Source: VRUE01 sp035707825
GTDB taxonomy: Bacteria > Actinomycetota > Thermoleophilia > Solirubrobacterales > 70-9
Assembly: GCA_035707825.1 (NCBI GenBank)
Contig: DASSTR010000101.1
Location: 1 to 15,739 of the forward strand
Length of the DNA: 15,739 bases
Reading direction: 5' to 3'
A program made the position numbers and the translations under genes. Under the pieces are notes generated by a model. It searched no databases. It saw only the letters and a list, made by a program, of their open reading frames with translations, and was not told where the DNA came from. Position 1 is the stretch's first letter. Every line of letters begins with the position of its first letter. Below are positions 7,514 to 13,867 of this stretch, one piece after another.

Positions 7514-8991
7514 GACTCGACGGCGGCTCCCGTGGCCCCGATGGCTCCGGCGGGCGCGAGCGTCGTGGCGATGGCCGGCGGCGGGCGCCTGGGCCGCCGG
7601 GGAACGGCGAGGCTGGCCAGCGCAGCCAGCAGGCAGGCGCAGGTGGCGAGAAGGAAAGCGAGCGTGAAGCCGTGGTTGGTCGCCACGCCGGCCGCGGTGG
7701 CGGTGCCGGCGATCAGGCTGGCGCCGAGCTGGCCGCCGACGGCGCCTCCAAGCGTCCTCATTACGGTGTTGACACCGGTCGCCACCGAGGTCTGCTCGGG
7801 CGGAACGGCCTCGATGATCAGGTTGGCGAGCGAGGCGAAGGCGAGCCCGATGCCGGCCCCGAGGATCGCGGTCGAGATGTAGACGTCCGCCGGGGCGTCG
7901 TGTCTGACCGTGATCAGGGCGAAGGCGAGGGCCGAGGCAAGGGAGCCCGCGATCAGGGTGATGCGCGAGCCGACCCGCACCGCGAGCCAGCCGGCGATTG
8001 GGCTGACCACCAGCATCATCAGCGTGCAGGGCAGCAGGAAGAGGCCTGCTTCGGTGACCGAGGCGCCGAAGCCGTAGCCGGTGCTCTTCGCCGCCTCGGT
8101 GAACTCCGGGAAGAGGATGAAGGAGCTGTACATGCCGGCCCCGACCAGGAAGGCGGCCGCGTTGACCGTCCAGACGCCGCGGATGCGCATCATTCCCATG
8201 TCGACGAGCGGCTCGAGCGCGCGGCTCTCGAACCTGATCCAGGCCGCGAGCACGGCGAGGGCGGCGACGATCAGCCCGATCACGCGTGGGTCACCCCAAC
8301 CCCACTGTCCCGTCTGGGTTATGCCGAGCAGGAGCAGCACCAGCCAGGCCGAGAGGAGGAGCGAGCCGGCCCAGTCGACGCGGCCGGGCGACTTGACGGG
8401 GGACTCGGGGATGAAGAAGACGGTCGCCAGCGTCGCGATCACGACCGCGACCAGCGGCAGCCAGAAGAGCCAGTGGTAGCCGAGGGTGGAGACGATCGGC
8501 CCGGAAAGGATGATCCCGAGGCCGCCCCCGATGCCGAGGATCGCCGAGATCAGCGCGATGCCCTGCGCCGCTTTCTCGCGCGGGAACTCGTCGCGGATGA
8601 TGCCGAAGGCGAGCGGGAAGATGGCCCCGCCCGAGCCCTGGATCACGCGGGCGAGGATGAGCATCCCGATCGAGTTGGCGGCGGCGGCGAGCAGGGTGCC
8701 GAGAGCAAGGACCACCAGGGCGACGACGAGCGTGTGCTCCTTGCCGAACATGTCGCCGAGCCGGCCGACGATCGGCGTCAGCACCGAGGCGCTCAGCAGG
8801 TAGCCGGTCAGCAGCCAGGCGGTCGCGGTCGCCGAGGCGTGCAGGTCGTGCTGGATCGCGGGCAGGGCCGGCGCCACAGCGGACTGGAGCAGGGCATAGG
8901 ACGCGCCGGCGAGCGCCAGAACGGCGAAGGTGATGCCGTAGTGCTGGCGGTCCTGGGGAAGGGCGATGTTATTGTCATCAGTTGATGACAT
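7510..8991 (-). CDS. MFS exporter, DHA2-type, first gene of the operon
   Basis: A 493-residue membrane transporter. Helix 1 starts near residue 19, and APALPAIQHDL (about 40-50) follows it. Motif A is G76-RLGDMFGKEH. R115 in LILARVIQGSGGAIFP and the glycine-rich ISAILGIGGGLGIILSGPI (helix 5, about 149-167) match motifs B and C of drug antiporters. The C-terminus ends in a proline/alanine-rich tail (PRRPRRPPPAIA), probably cytoplasmic. It differs from its neighbour in length and sequence, so the pair is not a recent duplication. The ATG at 8991 lies on the edge of an 18-bp palindrome and overlaps the divergent tetR start; no ribosome site precedes it, so the mRNA leader may be very short. A TANNNT box (TAGGTT, read leftward from 9009) is well placed. 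Likely repressed by the adjacent TetR protein. Confidence 0.9.
   Translation of the reverse strand: MSSTDDNNIALPQDRQHYGITFAVLALAGASYALLQSAVAPALPAIQHDLHASATATAWLLTGYLLSASVLTPIVGRLGDMFGKEHTLVVALVVLALGTLLAAAANSIGMLILARVIQGSGGAIFPLAFGIIRDEFPREKAAQGIALISAILGIGGGLGIILSGPIVSTLGYHWLFWLPLVAVVIATLATVFFIPESPVKSPGRVDWAGSLLLSAWLVLLLLGITQTGQWGWGDPRVIGLIVAALAVLAAWIRFESRALEPLVDMGMMRIRGVWTVNAAAFLVGAGMYSSFILFPEFTEAAKSTGYGFGASVTEAGLFLLPCTLMMLVVSPIAGWLAVRVGSRITLIAGSLASALAFALITVRHDAPADVYISTAILGAGIGLAFASLANLIIEAVPPEQTSVATGVNTVMRTLGGAVGGQLGASLIAGTATAAGVATNHGFTLAFLLATCACLLAALASLAVPRRPRRPPPAIATTLAPAGAIGATGAAVES
8973..8990. promoter_or_regulatory. Perfect 18-bp operator-like palindrome over both divergent start codons
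   Basis: TGTCATCA (8973-8980), GT, TGATGACA (8983-8990) is an exact 8+2+8 inverted repeat, the size and symmetry of many TetR-family operators. It covers the tetR start codon (8985-8987) and two bases of the exporter start codon (8989-8991). TATTGT (8970-8975) is a possible tetR -10 box whose transcript would begin at about the tetR ATG. Binding here would block tetR initiation and obstruct exporter transcription just after its start. The binding itself is inference. Confidence 0.75.
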
Positions 8992-9614
8992 CGGGGGACG
9001 ACAAACCTAGCACGGTGGATACGGCGACCCGCCCCGCGGCCACGCCGACCCGCCCCGCGGCCACGCCGACCCGCCCGCGCGATTCGGCGGCGAGCAAGAA
9101 GGCGCTGCTCGAAGCTGGCCGGGCGGCCTTCGACGAGCTGGGCTACGACCGCGCGACAACGCGTGAGATCGGCGAGCGCGCCGGCGTGGACCCCGCCTTG
9201 ATCGCCCGCTACTTCGGCAGCAAGGAGGCGCTCTTTCTCGCCTCGCTCGCCGAGGCCCCGAGCGAGGGCAAGAGCGGCCCGACCGACTTCGAGCCACAGG
9301 CGCTGCTGGCTTTCCTGCTGACCCGCTGGGACGAGCGCGGCCATAGCCCCATCAGCCGCGCGCTCGCCAGTCCGACCCTGAGCGACGACGTCCGCGCCCA
9401 GGTTCGGGCGGTCGTCGGCGAGCGGCTCGTCGAGCCGCTGACGGCGGAGCTGGGGGAGCGGGGGGCCGAGCAGGCTGCCCTCCGCGCCGAGCTGCTCATC
9501 GCCCTCGCCCTCGGTATCGCGATAACCCGGGCCAACCGCACCCTTCCCACCCTGGCGGCCGCCTCGCGCGAGGAGATCCTCGCTGTGCTCGAGCCGCTGG
9601 TCGGCGCGATCTGA
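8985..9614 (+). CDS. TetR/AcrR-family transcriptional regulator
   Basis: A 209-residue repressor. The N-terminal DNA-binding domain spans about residues 34-84: the helix ALLEAGRAAFDELGYDRATT leads into the helix-turn-helix, which ends in the signature RYFGSKEALF (75-84). The all-helical ligand and dimer domain follows. Before the domain lies a low-complexity tail in which TRPAATP is repeated, encoded by a 21-bp tandem DNA repeat (9026-9046 and 9047-9067). Start choice is uncertain. ATG 8985 would be leaderless and overlaps the exporter start head to head; TTG 8982 is also in frame. GTG 9015 would remove the first 10 residues and leave a small intergenic space. It most likely represses itself and the exporter operon and is released by a transported compound. 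Confidence 0.92.
   Translation: MTSGDDKPSTVDTATRPAATPTRPAATPTRPRDSAASKKALLEAGRAAFDELGYDRATTREIGERAGVDPALIARYFGSKEALFLASLAEAPSEGKSGPTDFEPQALLAFLLTRWDERGHSPISRALASPTLSDDVRAQVRAVVGERLVEPLTAELGERGAEQAALRAELLIALALGIAITRANRTLPTLAAASREEILAVLEPLVGAI
9026..9078 (+). repeat. 21-bp tandem repeat inside the tetR N-terminal tail
   Basis: Copies at 9026-9046 and 9047-9067 are identical, with a partial third copy from 9068. The unit encodes seven residues (T-R-P-A-A-T-P in register), so copy-number change would keep the frame and only change the length of the disordered tail. Confidence 0.9.
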
Positions 9615-9646
9615 ATCGGCTCATCCATCGTCTAAGCTCGGATGCC

Positions 9647-9668
9647 CGGCGGCAGGCGACTCCCGCCG
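9647..9668 (+). terminator. Possible terminator hairpin after tetR
   Basis: CGGCGG (9647-9652) pairs perfectly with CCGCCG (9663-9668) across a 10-base loop, 33 bases after the tetR stop. There is no T-tract. The rest of the 87-base gap before tRNA-Arg shows only a TAGAAT box (9686-9691), a likely -10 for the tRNA. Confidence 0.35.
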
Positions 9669-9685
9669 AGACGCCGCTTCTAGCC

Positions 9686-9691
9686 TAGAAT
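9686..9691 (+). promoter_or_regulatory. -10 box of the tRNA-Arg gene
   Basis: TAGAAT lies 10 bases before the mature tRNA 5' end and fits TANNNT. No convincing -35 is seen. Confidence 0.45.
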
Positions 9692-9701
9692 CGCGGCTCC
9701 C

Positions 9702-9775
9702 GCGCCCGTAGCTCAGTTGGATAGAGCGTCGGTCTACGAAACCGAAGGTCACAGGTTCGAATCCTGTCGGGCGCG
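9702..9775 (+). tRNA. tRNA-Arg(ACG)
   Basis: A 74-base cloverleaf. The acceptor stem GCGCCCG (9702-9708) pairs exactly with CGGGCGC (9768-9774), with discriminator G9775. The D-arm is GCTC-AGTTGGATA-GAGC. The anticodon arm TCGGT-CTACGAA-ACCGA gives anticodon ACG; A34 is normally deaminated to inosine to read CGU/CGC/CGA arginine codons. The T-arm ACAGG-TTCGAAT-CCTGT is perfect. CCA is not encoded. The last 12 bases, plus three more, recur at the far side of the neighbouring low-GC insert, so the gene appears to be an integration site. Confidence 0.97.
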
Positions 9776-9778
9776 TTG
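9764..9778 (+). repeat. Left att-like direct repeat (tRNA-Arg 3' end)
   Basis: CTGTCGGGCGCGTTG spans the last 12 bases of tRNA-Arg(ACG) and three bases beyond. It is identical to 11583-11597 on the same strand; the match stops at the bases on each side. tRNA 3' ends are classic tyrosine-recombinase attachment sites. Confidence 0.7.
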
Positions 9779-9787
9779 AGCTTCATC

Positions 9788-9907
9788 CCACTTATAGAGC
9801 AAAATCCGGCTCTATAAGTGGAATTACGGCGTACTTTCTTCCAGTGCGGCAGTAGGTCGACGCAGGTCAGAAGAGGTCGACGAAACGCCTTTAATTGGGG
9901 TGTTTCG
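9788..9907 (-). terminator. Two strong hairpins downstream of abiEii
   Basis: CCACTTATAGAGC (9788-9800) pairs perfectly over 13 bp with GCTCTATAAGTGG (9809-9821), with an 8-base loop. CGAAACGCC (9881-9889) pairs with GGTGTTTCG (9899-9907) with one G-U pair. Both lie between the abiEii stop (9921) and tRNA-Arg. They could end leftward transcription before it runs antisense into the tRNA, though neither has a T-tract in that direction. Between them, AGGTCGACG occurs twice, 20 bp apart (9854 and 9874). No gene is seen in this stretch. Confidence 0.5.
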
Positions 9908-9920
9908 TTCCTAGCCGTTC

Positions 9921-10808
9921 CTAGAGGCTGGTCCAGCGACGTTCAGTTGGGCTCCATTTTCCGGAGCTGATCTCGCCTGCGAGGAGGGGGTCCAAGAGGG
10001 CGGCCGCGGCACGGTGCCCAGCCTCCAGGTCGTCAGGAGCACCCACCTCCTTGGCGAGGCGACGGTAGGGCACCGACCAGTCGGCCGGGGGAGAGGGCAC
10101 GGTGCTCGGACGGGCATGCGTCTTACGGATGGCGAAGATCGTCTCTATTTCACGGTGCAGAGTTGCTGCATCGAGGCTTGAAAGCTCCGCGATCAATGCC
10201 AGGTCGACCAGGTCCTTGGTGCGCGTGCTGGGTCGTTGCCCCTCATAAGTACGCGTGTAGGCGTGGAGCTTTTCTGCGATCTGCAGCGCCAGCGGGACGG
10301 CATCGATTTCGATCGGCTCGATTCCAGCGAAGTCGAGGAGAGCATCGGTCTGCAGGGTCTCTACGGACAGCGCGTCGTCGGATCGAAAACCGACATCGAG
10401 CAGGAATGTCTCAAACGGTCTCCCAGCGAGGGAAGCCGAGGCCCTAAAGCGATGGCTTCCGCCAAGGCGATCCTCAGGTATGCCGGCTCGCTCGATCGTG
10501 AAGACGAAGAAGTCGCCAGCGTCGTGTCGGGCGGCGTCGAGCAGTGCGTCGAGTAGCTCGTTCTCCTCTGCCCGCCACTCGATATCTATGTCTTTGGTGC
10601 TCCGTGCTCGCGCGGCCAGGCGCAGTTCGAGGGCGAAGCCGCCCTTAAGTAGCCATCTTCCTTTGGCGACTTCGATGAGTCGGACAAGCAGTCGGTCGAA
10701 GGCGACCCGCTTGCGATCCCGAGCTAGCTGCGCGCCGTCGTTCCCGGCCCTGTCCTTGAGTCGCTGCTCGAGGGCCATGCGGAACGCCGCCGCGTCCTTG
10801 TATTTCAC
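9921..10808 (-). CDS. abiEii: AbiEii-type nucleotidyltransferase toxin
   Basis: This 295-residue protein is the toxin half of an AbiE toxin-antitoxin pair (DUF1814, nucleotidyltransferase fold). Four family motifs are visible: LKGGFALELR (54-63) followed by R69-S-T-K-D73-I-D75, the catalytic acidic pair; D138-V-G-F; A178-E-K-L-H-A in the helical domain; and R196-T-K-D-L-V-D202. AbiEii enzymes use nucleotide triphosphate and stop growth reversibly, and related toxins act on tRNA acceptor ends; the target here is unknown. The ATG overlaps the antitoxin stop by 4 bp, so translation is coupled. The length is normal and the frame intact, so activity is plausible. GC content is lower than in the flanking genes, consistent with horizontal transfer. 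Confidence 0.9.
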   Translation of the reverse strand: MKYKDAAAFRMALEQRLKDRAGNDGAQLARDRKRVAFDRLLVRLIEVAKGRWLLKGGFALELRLAARARSTKDIDIEWRAEENELLDALLDAARHDAGDFFVFTIERAGIPEDRLGGSHRFRASASLAGRPFETFLLDVGFRSDDALSVETLQTDALLDFAGIEPIEIDAVPLALQIAEKLHAYTRTYEGQRPSTRTKDLVDLALIAELSSLDAATLHREIETIFAIRKTHARPSTVPSPPADWSVPYRRLAKEVGAPDDLEAGHRAAAALLDPLLAGEISSGKWSPTERRWTSL

Positions 10809-11407
10809 GCTGTGGTCGCCTCCAGGTTGCGCTCGATCAGCTTGCGCACCCGCGCCGAGTGTGGGGATGCGGCCACATACAGCCGACGGGGTGTTGTGAG
10901 CCCACGCTCCAGCGCCTGCTGGATGGCGAGCTCGATCTGCTCAGGCTGTGCGCCGGCCTCGAGAGCATCGACGATGGAGCGCTCGGGAGTGGTTACCGGA
11001 AGGCCTGCGATCACTTGGACCTCGACACCAGCGGGGGGACGGTTCGTGGTGTGTAGCTGAACGCCAGCACGGCGCCGCGCACCCCGTTCTGAGCGGGGCA
11101 CTGTGAGGTGGACAGTGTCTGGAATGACGTCAGAGAGTTCGTGAAGCTCTAGAGCGCTCTCGTGCGAGACCACTGCGCCGGCATCGCGCAGAGGCAGCCA
11201 GGCCGCCACCACATGCTCATTGGGGCTGGAGGGGAACTGCCTCAGTCTGTAGAGGCCCTGGCGAGCGCGCTGGTAGCGACCTCCGGGACGGGCGTGATGG
11301 CTCAGTGTGCTGCGGTCCATGCCAGCAGCCACTGCTTGCTGAGCCGTGAAGTACCCCGCTTGCGCCTCTGCATGCCTATAGAGGCTTTCATGGTCTATGT
11401 CAGACAT
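10805..11407 (-). CDS. abiEi: AbiEi-type antitoxin / transcriptional autoregulator
   Basis: A 200-residue antitoxin. The N-terminus holds the winged-helix domain: AEAQAGYFTAQQAVAAGMD, a recognition helix around STLSHHAR (33-40), and the R-x-x-RGLYRL-type wing, here R49-Q-G-L-Y-R-L. The C-terminal domain (about 75-200) includes SHESALELHEL, LTVPRS and LPVTTPERSIVDAL, the usual AbiEi pattern. In characterised AbiE systems this protein both neutralises AbiEii without binding it stably and represses the operon. The ATG at 11407 is chosen over a TTG at 11428 because a TAATAT box (11420-11415 leftward) would place transcription start right at the ATG and family proteins begin here. The stop overlaps the abiEii start in ATGA. 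Confidence 0.88.
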   Translation of the reverse strand: MSDIDHESLYRHAEAQAGYFTAQQAVAAGMDRSTLSHHARPGGRYQRARQGLYRLRQFPSSPNEHVVAAWLPLRDAGAVVSHESALELHELSDVIPDTVHLTVPRSERGARRRAGVQLHTTNRPPAGVEVQVIAGLPVTTPERSIVDALEAGAQPEQIELAIQQALERGLTTPRRLYVAASPHSARVRKLIERNLEATTA

Positions 11408-11438
11408 ATCGAGGATATTATCAAACAAACGTCTGACG
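11396..11438 (-). promoter_or_regulatory. abiE promoter with paired palindromic operators
   Basis: TATGTCAGACATA (11396-11408) is a 13-bp palindrome covering the abiEi start codon. CGTCTGACG (11430-11438) is a second palindrome; both contain a GTC-W-GAC core. Their centres (11402 and 11434) are 32 bp apart, about three helical turns, with the -10 box TAATAT (11415-11420) midway. This is the layout expected for cooperative autorepression by AbiEi; binding is inferred. Confidence 0.7.
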
Positions 11439-11531
11439 CTAGGTCTCCAAAGCGCAATCCCCTGGGCGAATTGGGGAGTTCCTAGGCATGCTGTCTCGAG
11501 TGGGCCTTGGAGCTGCGGGGGCCGATCGTTC

Positions 11532-11583
11532 GGTGTCTCCTATGTCCTGACACAGGTGTCGCCTATGTGGTGAAACCGGACAC
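11532..11583. repeat. Degenerate direct repeat, possibly an insertion-sequence end remnant
   Basis: GGTGTCTCCTATGT (11532-11545) and GGTGTCGCCTATGT (11555-11568) differ at one base and are 23 bp apart. Each is followed by a GACAC inverted relative to its GTGTC. The run GGTGAAACCGGACAC follows. From memory this resembles sequence next to IS481-family transposase genes; no transposase is present. It lies directly against the right att-like repeat. Confidence 0.4.
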
Positions 11584-11597
11584 TGTCGGGCGCGTTG
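11583..11597 (+). repeat. Right att-like direct repeat
   Basis: An exact 15-base copy of the tRNA-Arg 3' end, CTGTCGGGCGCGTTG. High-GC chromosomal sequence resumes immediately after it, and the methyltransferase stop codon lies 20 bases further on. Confidence 0.7.
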
Positions 11598-11617
11598 TTA
11601 CCAGCGCGGCGGCGTGG

Positions 11618-12502
11618 CTAGGCGCAGCTGGCCTCGACGATGCAGATCGCGCCTGAGGCCGGGTCGTTGCGAGCATCGGCGGCGGCCGGATGCCGGTCTC
11701 CGTGGTGGAGGCGGACTTTCTTGAAGCCGGCGCTGCGCAGCACCGTCTCGGCCTCGGCCTCGTCCCCGCGATAGGGATGGACCCTTCCGCGTACGAAGGT
11801 GCTGAGGATCAGGTCGAAGGTCCGCTCCGAGACCCCGCGGTCCTGCTTCGCGAAGCGCAGGTCCGTCAGGTAGGCGCCCTTCTCGAACCGCTCGAGCGCA
11901 GAGGCAAACCGGGCCCACAGCGCATCGACGGTGTCGTCGTCCAGGTAGGTCAGCAGGCCCTCGGTGATGATCACCAACCCCTTGGCTGGGTCCAGGGTCG
12001 CGATTAGAGCCTCGAAGCTGTCCGGCCCGCCCTCTTGGAGGACGTCCAGGCCGATGACGCGATGGTTGTCGGTCAGCGAGTCCATCCGCTCCAGGGCGTC
12101 GCGCTTGCGCTGCGCCATCGCCGGCAGGTCCGCCTCTATATATGTGAGCCGCTCGCCGAACTGCTCGGTGAACCGCCAGCCTCTGGGAGACATCCCGCAG
12201 GCGACCTCCACCACCTGGCTGACACCGCCGCGAATCAGCTCGTCGAGGGTCGAATCGATGATCCGATGACGGGAGAGGAGCAGCCCGTCCAGGGTCGGAC
12301 CGCCGAGCGCCCTGCTCGCCGCGAGGGGCAGGGTCAGCCCGAGATGGAACATCCGCCCCTGCCAGGTCGCAAGCTGGGGATGGGAGAGTCCGTTCCGGAC
12401 CCAGGTCTCCCCGGTGTAGTGAGCCGTGGGCGAAATCGCCCCCGATCCTTCCGCCTCGATCACGGGCGCATTCTGCTCAAGGCGATGCCCGGTTGACGTC
12501 AC
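11618..12502 (-). CDS. SAM-dependent methyltransferase, LCM (leucine carboxyl methyltransferase / TcmP-like) family
   Basis: A 294-residue methyltransferase. The N-terminal region includes HYTGETWVRNGLSHP (about 28-42), then helices. The SAM-binding core starts with VVEVACGMSPRGWRF (97-111), the family's glycine-poor motif I. YIEADLP (121-127) carries the acidic residue expected to hold the ribose. ITEGLLTYLDDD (179-190) is the LCM hallmark. Bacterial members methylate small molecules, polyketides or carboxylates rather than protein phosphatase. The GTG start lies inside the end of the upstream glycosyltransferase gene (26-bp overlap), and GGAGAA is 9 bases before it. The coupling suggests it methylates a product of the glycosyltransferase, such as an envelope glycan (inference). 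It is the last gene of its operon, next to the right edge of the abiE insert. Confidence 0.85.
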   Translation of the reverse strand: MTSTGHRLEQNAPVIEAEGSGAISPTAHYTGETWVRNGLSHPQLATWQGRMFHLGLTLPLAASRALGGPTLDGLLLSRHRIIDSTLDELIRGGVSQVVEVACGMSPRGWRFTEQFGERLTYIEADLPAMAQRKRDALERMDSLTDNHRVIGLDVLQEGGPDSFEALIATLDPAKGLVIITEGLLTYLDDDTVDALWARFASALERFEKGAYLTDLRFAKQDRGVSERTFDLILSTFVRGRVHPYRGDEAEAETVLRSAGFKKVRLHHGDRHPAAADARNDPASGAICIVEASCA

Positions 12503-13772
12503 GAGAGAACATTCTCCGTGCCCGGCGCAGGGCGCGGAGCATGAAGCTACCTAGCCGCCAGACCATTCTGCTTTGGATCGCATCGAGCCTGGCTATGGCT
12601 ATGCCGTACTCGTTCTCGAGGTCGGTGGCGTAGGTGCGCAGGTTGTCGATGTGCTCTCCGGCCTCCTGCAGCCTCTGGGCGAAGTCGGCCTCCCGCTCGA
12701 TCAGCCAGCTGCAGTAGCCGCCCACGGTCTCGTGTTCGGCCTCGATCAGGGCATCCACCAGCTGCGGCGCGACCGTGTAAGAGCCGTCTGCCTCCTCGAT
12801 AACCGGCTCGGCGATGCCGGTGAAGGTGTGCTCGGCCATCGGCTCTGAGTCCGCCGGCTTCCACTCCCCATCGCGGACCGAGCTGGCCCGCGCCTCGGTA
12901 TGGACGAGCGCCGCTTCGACGGCGAGCCTGACGCTCTCCGGCTCGAGGTTCGGGGGCGGCGCGGCGCGGTTCCCCAACGCGGTGCCCCACTTGTCGAGGA
13001 AGCGCCGGCAGTGCCGTTCGTAGAGGTAAAGGCGCAGACGGGGGCCGGTCAGGGGCGAGTTCGGGCGAGTGTCGAAGGACCCGCTCAGGTGGCGGACCTC
13101 CGAGCTGGGCACGCTAAGCACCAGGCGGCCGCGGCTCCACATCGCCGTCGTGATGTCGATGTCTCCGTAGACCGCGGGCTGGAAGCGCTCGTCCCAGCGG
13201 CCGAAGGCGTCGGCCGCCTCGAGGTTCACGAGCATCGCCGCCCCACTGAGGAAGTCGGCTGGCGTGGGCTCCGTTGACGCCGCCGTCTCGGGGGCGGACA
13301 TCGTGTTGATCTGCGCATGGCTGCCGTCCGAAAAGAGGACCCAGCCGCAGTTCTGGATCGAGCCGTCGTGGTTGAAGAGGCGGCTTCCCACGGCGCCGGC
13401 GCCGGTCTCGGTCATCGTCTCGACCAGCGGGGCCAGCCAGCCGGGGCTCGGTTCGGAGTCCTCGTGGAGACTCGCGACCCGCGGGGCCGCGGCCACCGCC
13501 GCGCCGAGGTTCCATCCCACGCCCGGGCCCGCGTTGGCCCTTGACGTCACGAGCTTTGCGCCCGAAGTCGATCGAGCGAGGCTTTCCAGGGGTGGATCCG
13601 GGTCGTTGAGCAGGACGATCGTCTCGGTGGGGACGGAATCCTCGCCTGCGGCGATCGCTCGCAGGCAGCGCTCGCCCATCTCGGCGGAGCCGTCGAGGAG
13701 GACGACGATCGAGACCTCTGGCTTGGCGGCTGAGGGCAGGCGGATCATGGCGGGCAGCCTACCCAGGCGCAC
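12477..13772 (-). CDS. Glycosyltransferase family 2-like protein with C-terminal coiled-coil extension
   Basis: The catalytic GT-A half begins PEVSIVVLLDGS and carries RANAGPGVGWNLGAA, the HEDSEPSPGWLAPL segment in place of the usual N-P-D-x-x DXD region, GSRLFNHDGSIQNCGW, FLSGAAMLV, and WDERFQPAVYGDIDI where the acceptor-side E-D is normally found; here it reads G-D-I-D. This resembles rhamnosyltransferase-type GT2 proteins that add sugars to envelope glycans. After residue ~290 comes a helical extension ending in a predicted coiled coil and SRMVWRLGSFMLRALRRARR, an amphipathic basic tail seen on many membrane-associated GT2s. GTG 13772 has GGAGG five bases upstream; ATG 13748 is the alternative, and the frame stays open to 13862. 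It heads the operon with the methyltransferase and diverges from the oxidoreductase gene. Confidence 0.8.
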   Translation of the reverse strand: MRLGRLPAMIRLPSAAKPEVSIVVLLDGSAEMGERCLRAIAAGEDSVPTETIVLLNDPDPPLESLARSTSGAKLVTSRANAGPGVGWNLGAAVAAAPRVASLHEDSEPSPGWLAPLVETMTETGAGAVGSRLFNHDGSIQNCGWVLFSDGSHAQINTMSAPETAASTEPTPADFLSGAAMLVNLEAADAFGRWDERFQPAVYGDIDITTAMWSRGRLVLSVPSSEVRHLSGSFDTRPNSPLTGPRLRLYLYERHCRRFLDKWGTALGNRAAPPPNLEPESVRLAVEAALVHTEARASSVRDGEWKPADSEPMAEHTFTGIAEPVIEEADGSYTVAPQLVDALIEAEHETVGGYCSWLIEREADFAQRLQEAGEHIDNLRTYATDLENEYGIAIARLDAIQSRMVWRLGSFMLRALRRARRMFSRDVNRASP

Positions 13773-13867
13773 CTGCACCTCCGCTGTCTGTCGGACAAGC
13801 GCCGTCCCCGGCCAAGACCCCTGGCTATCATCGCCGCGATGGCCGGTGCAGGCCGCAGGCATATGAG
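13773..13867. promoter_or_regulatory. Divergent intergenic promoter region
   Basis: These 95 bases separate two outward-reading operons. For the rightward genes, TATCAT (13826-13831) fits TANNNT, 37 bases before the ATG. For the leftward genes only the GGAGG ribosome site (13778-13782) is clear. No palindrome or riboswitch-like structure is evident. Confidence 0.3.

Larger units (their letters stand above)
9764..11597. mobile_element. Putative tRNA-Arg-associated mini-island carrying abiE
   Basis: The segment runs from the 3' end of tRNA-Arg to an exact 15-bp copy of that end (CTGTCGGGCGCGTTG at 9764-9778 and 11583-11597). GC counted by hand on 60-base lines inside is about 42% (9781-9840), 53% (10141-10200) and 45% (11401-11460). 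Chromosomal lines give about 83% (2341-2400) and 67% (12001-12060). Cargo is only the abiEi/abiEii pair, two hairpins and an IS-like remnant; no integrase, excisionase or replication gene is visible. It could be an island worn down to its stabilising TA cargo, or an element mobilised in trans. Both readings are inference. Confidence 0.65.

Noticed and set aside
7672..8985. A 437-codon + strand frame opposite the first exporter gene
   Set aside because: The predicted protein is a polar Gly/Asp/Arg-rich shadow of a clear 14-helix transporter.
13773..13862. A longer glycosyltransferase N-terminus starting near 13862
   Set aside because: The extra residues have no fold features and would consume the divergent promoter; a good ribosome site favours 13772.
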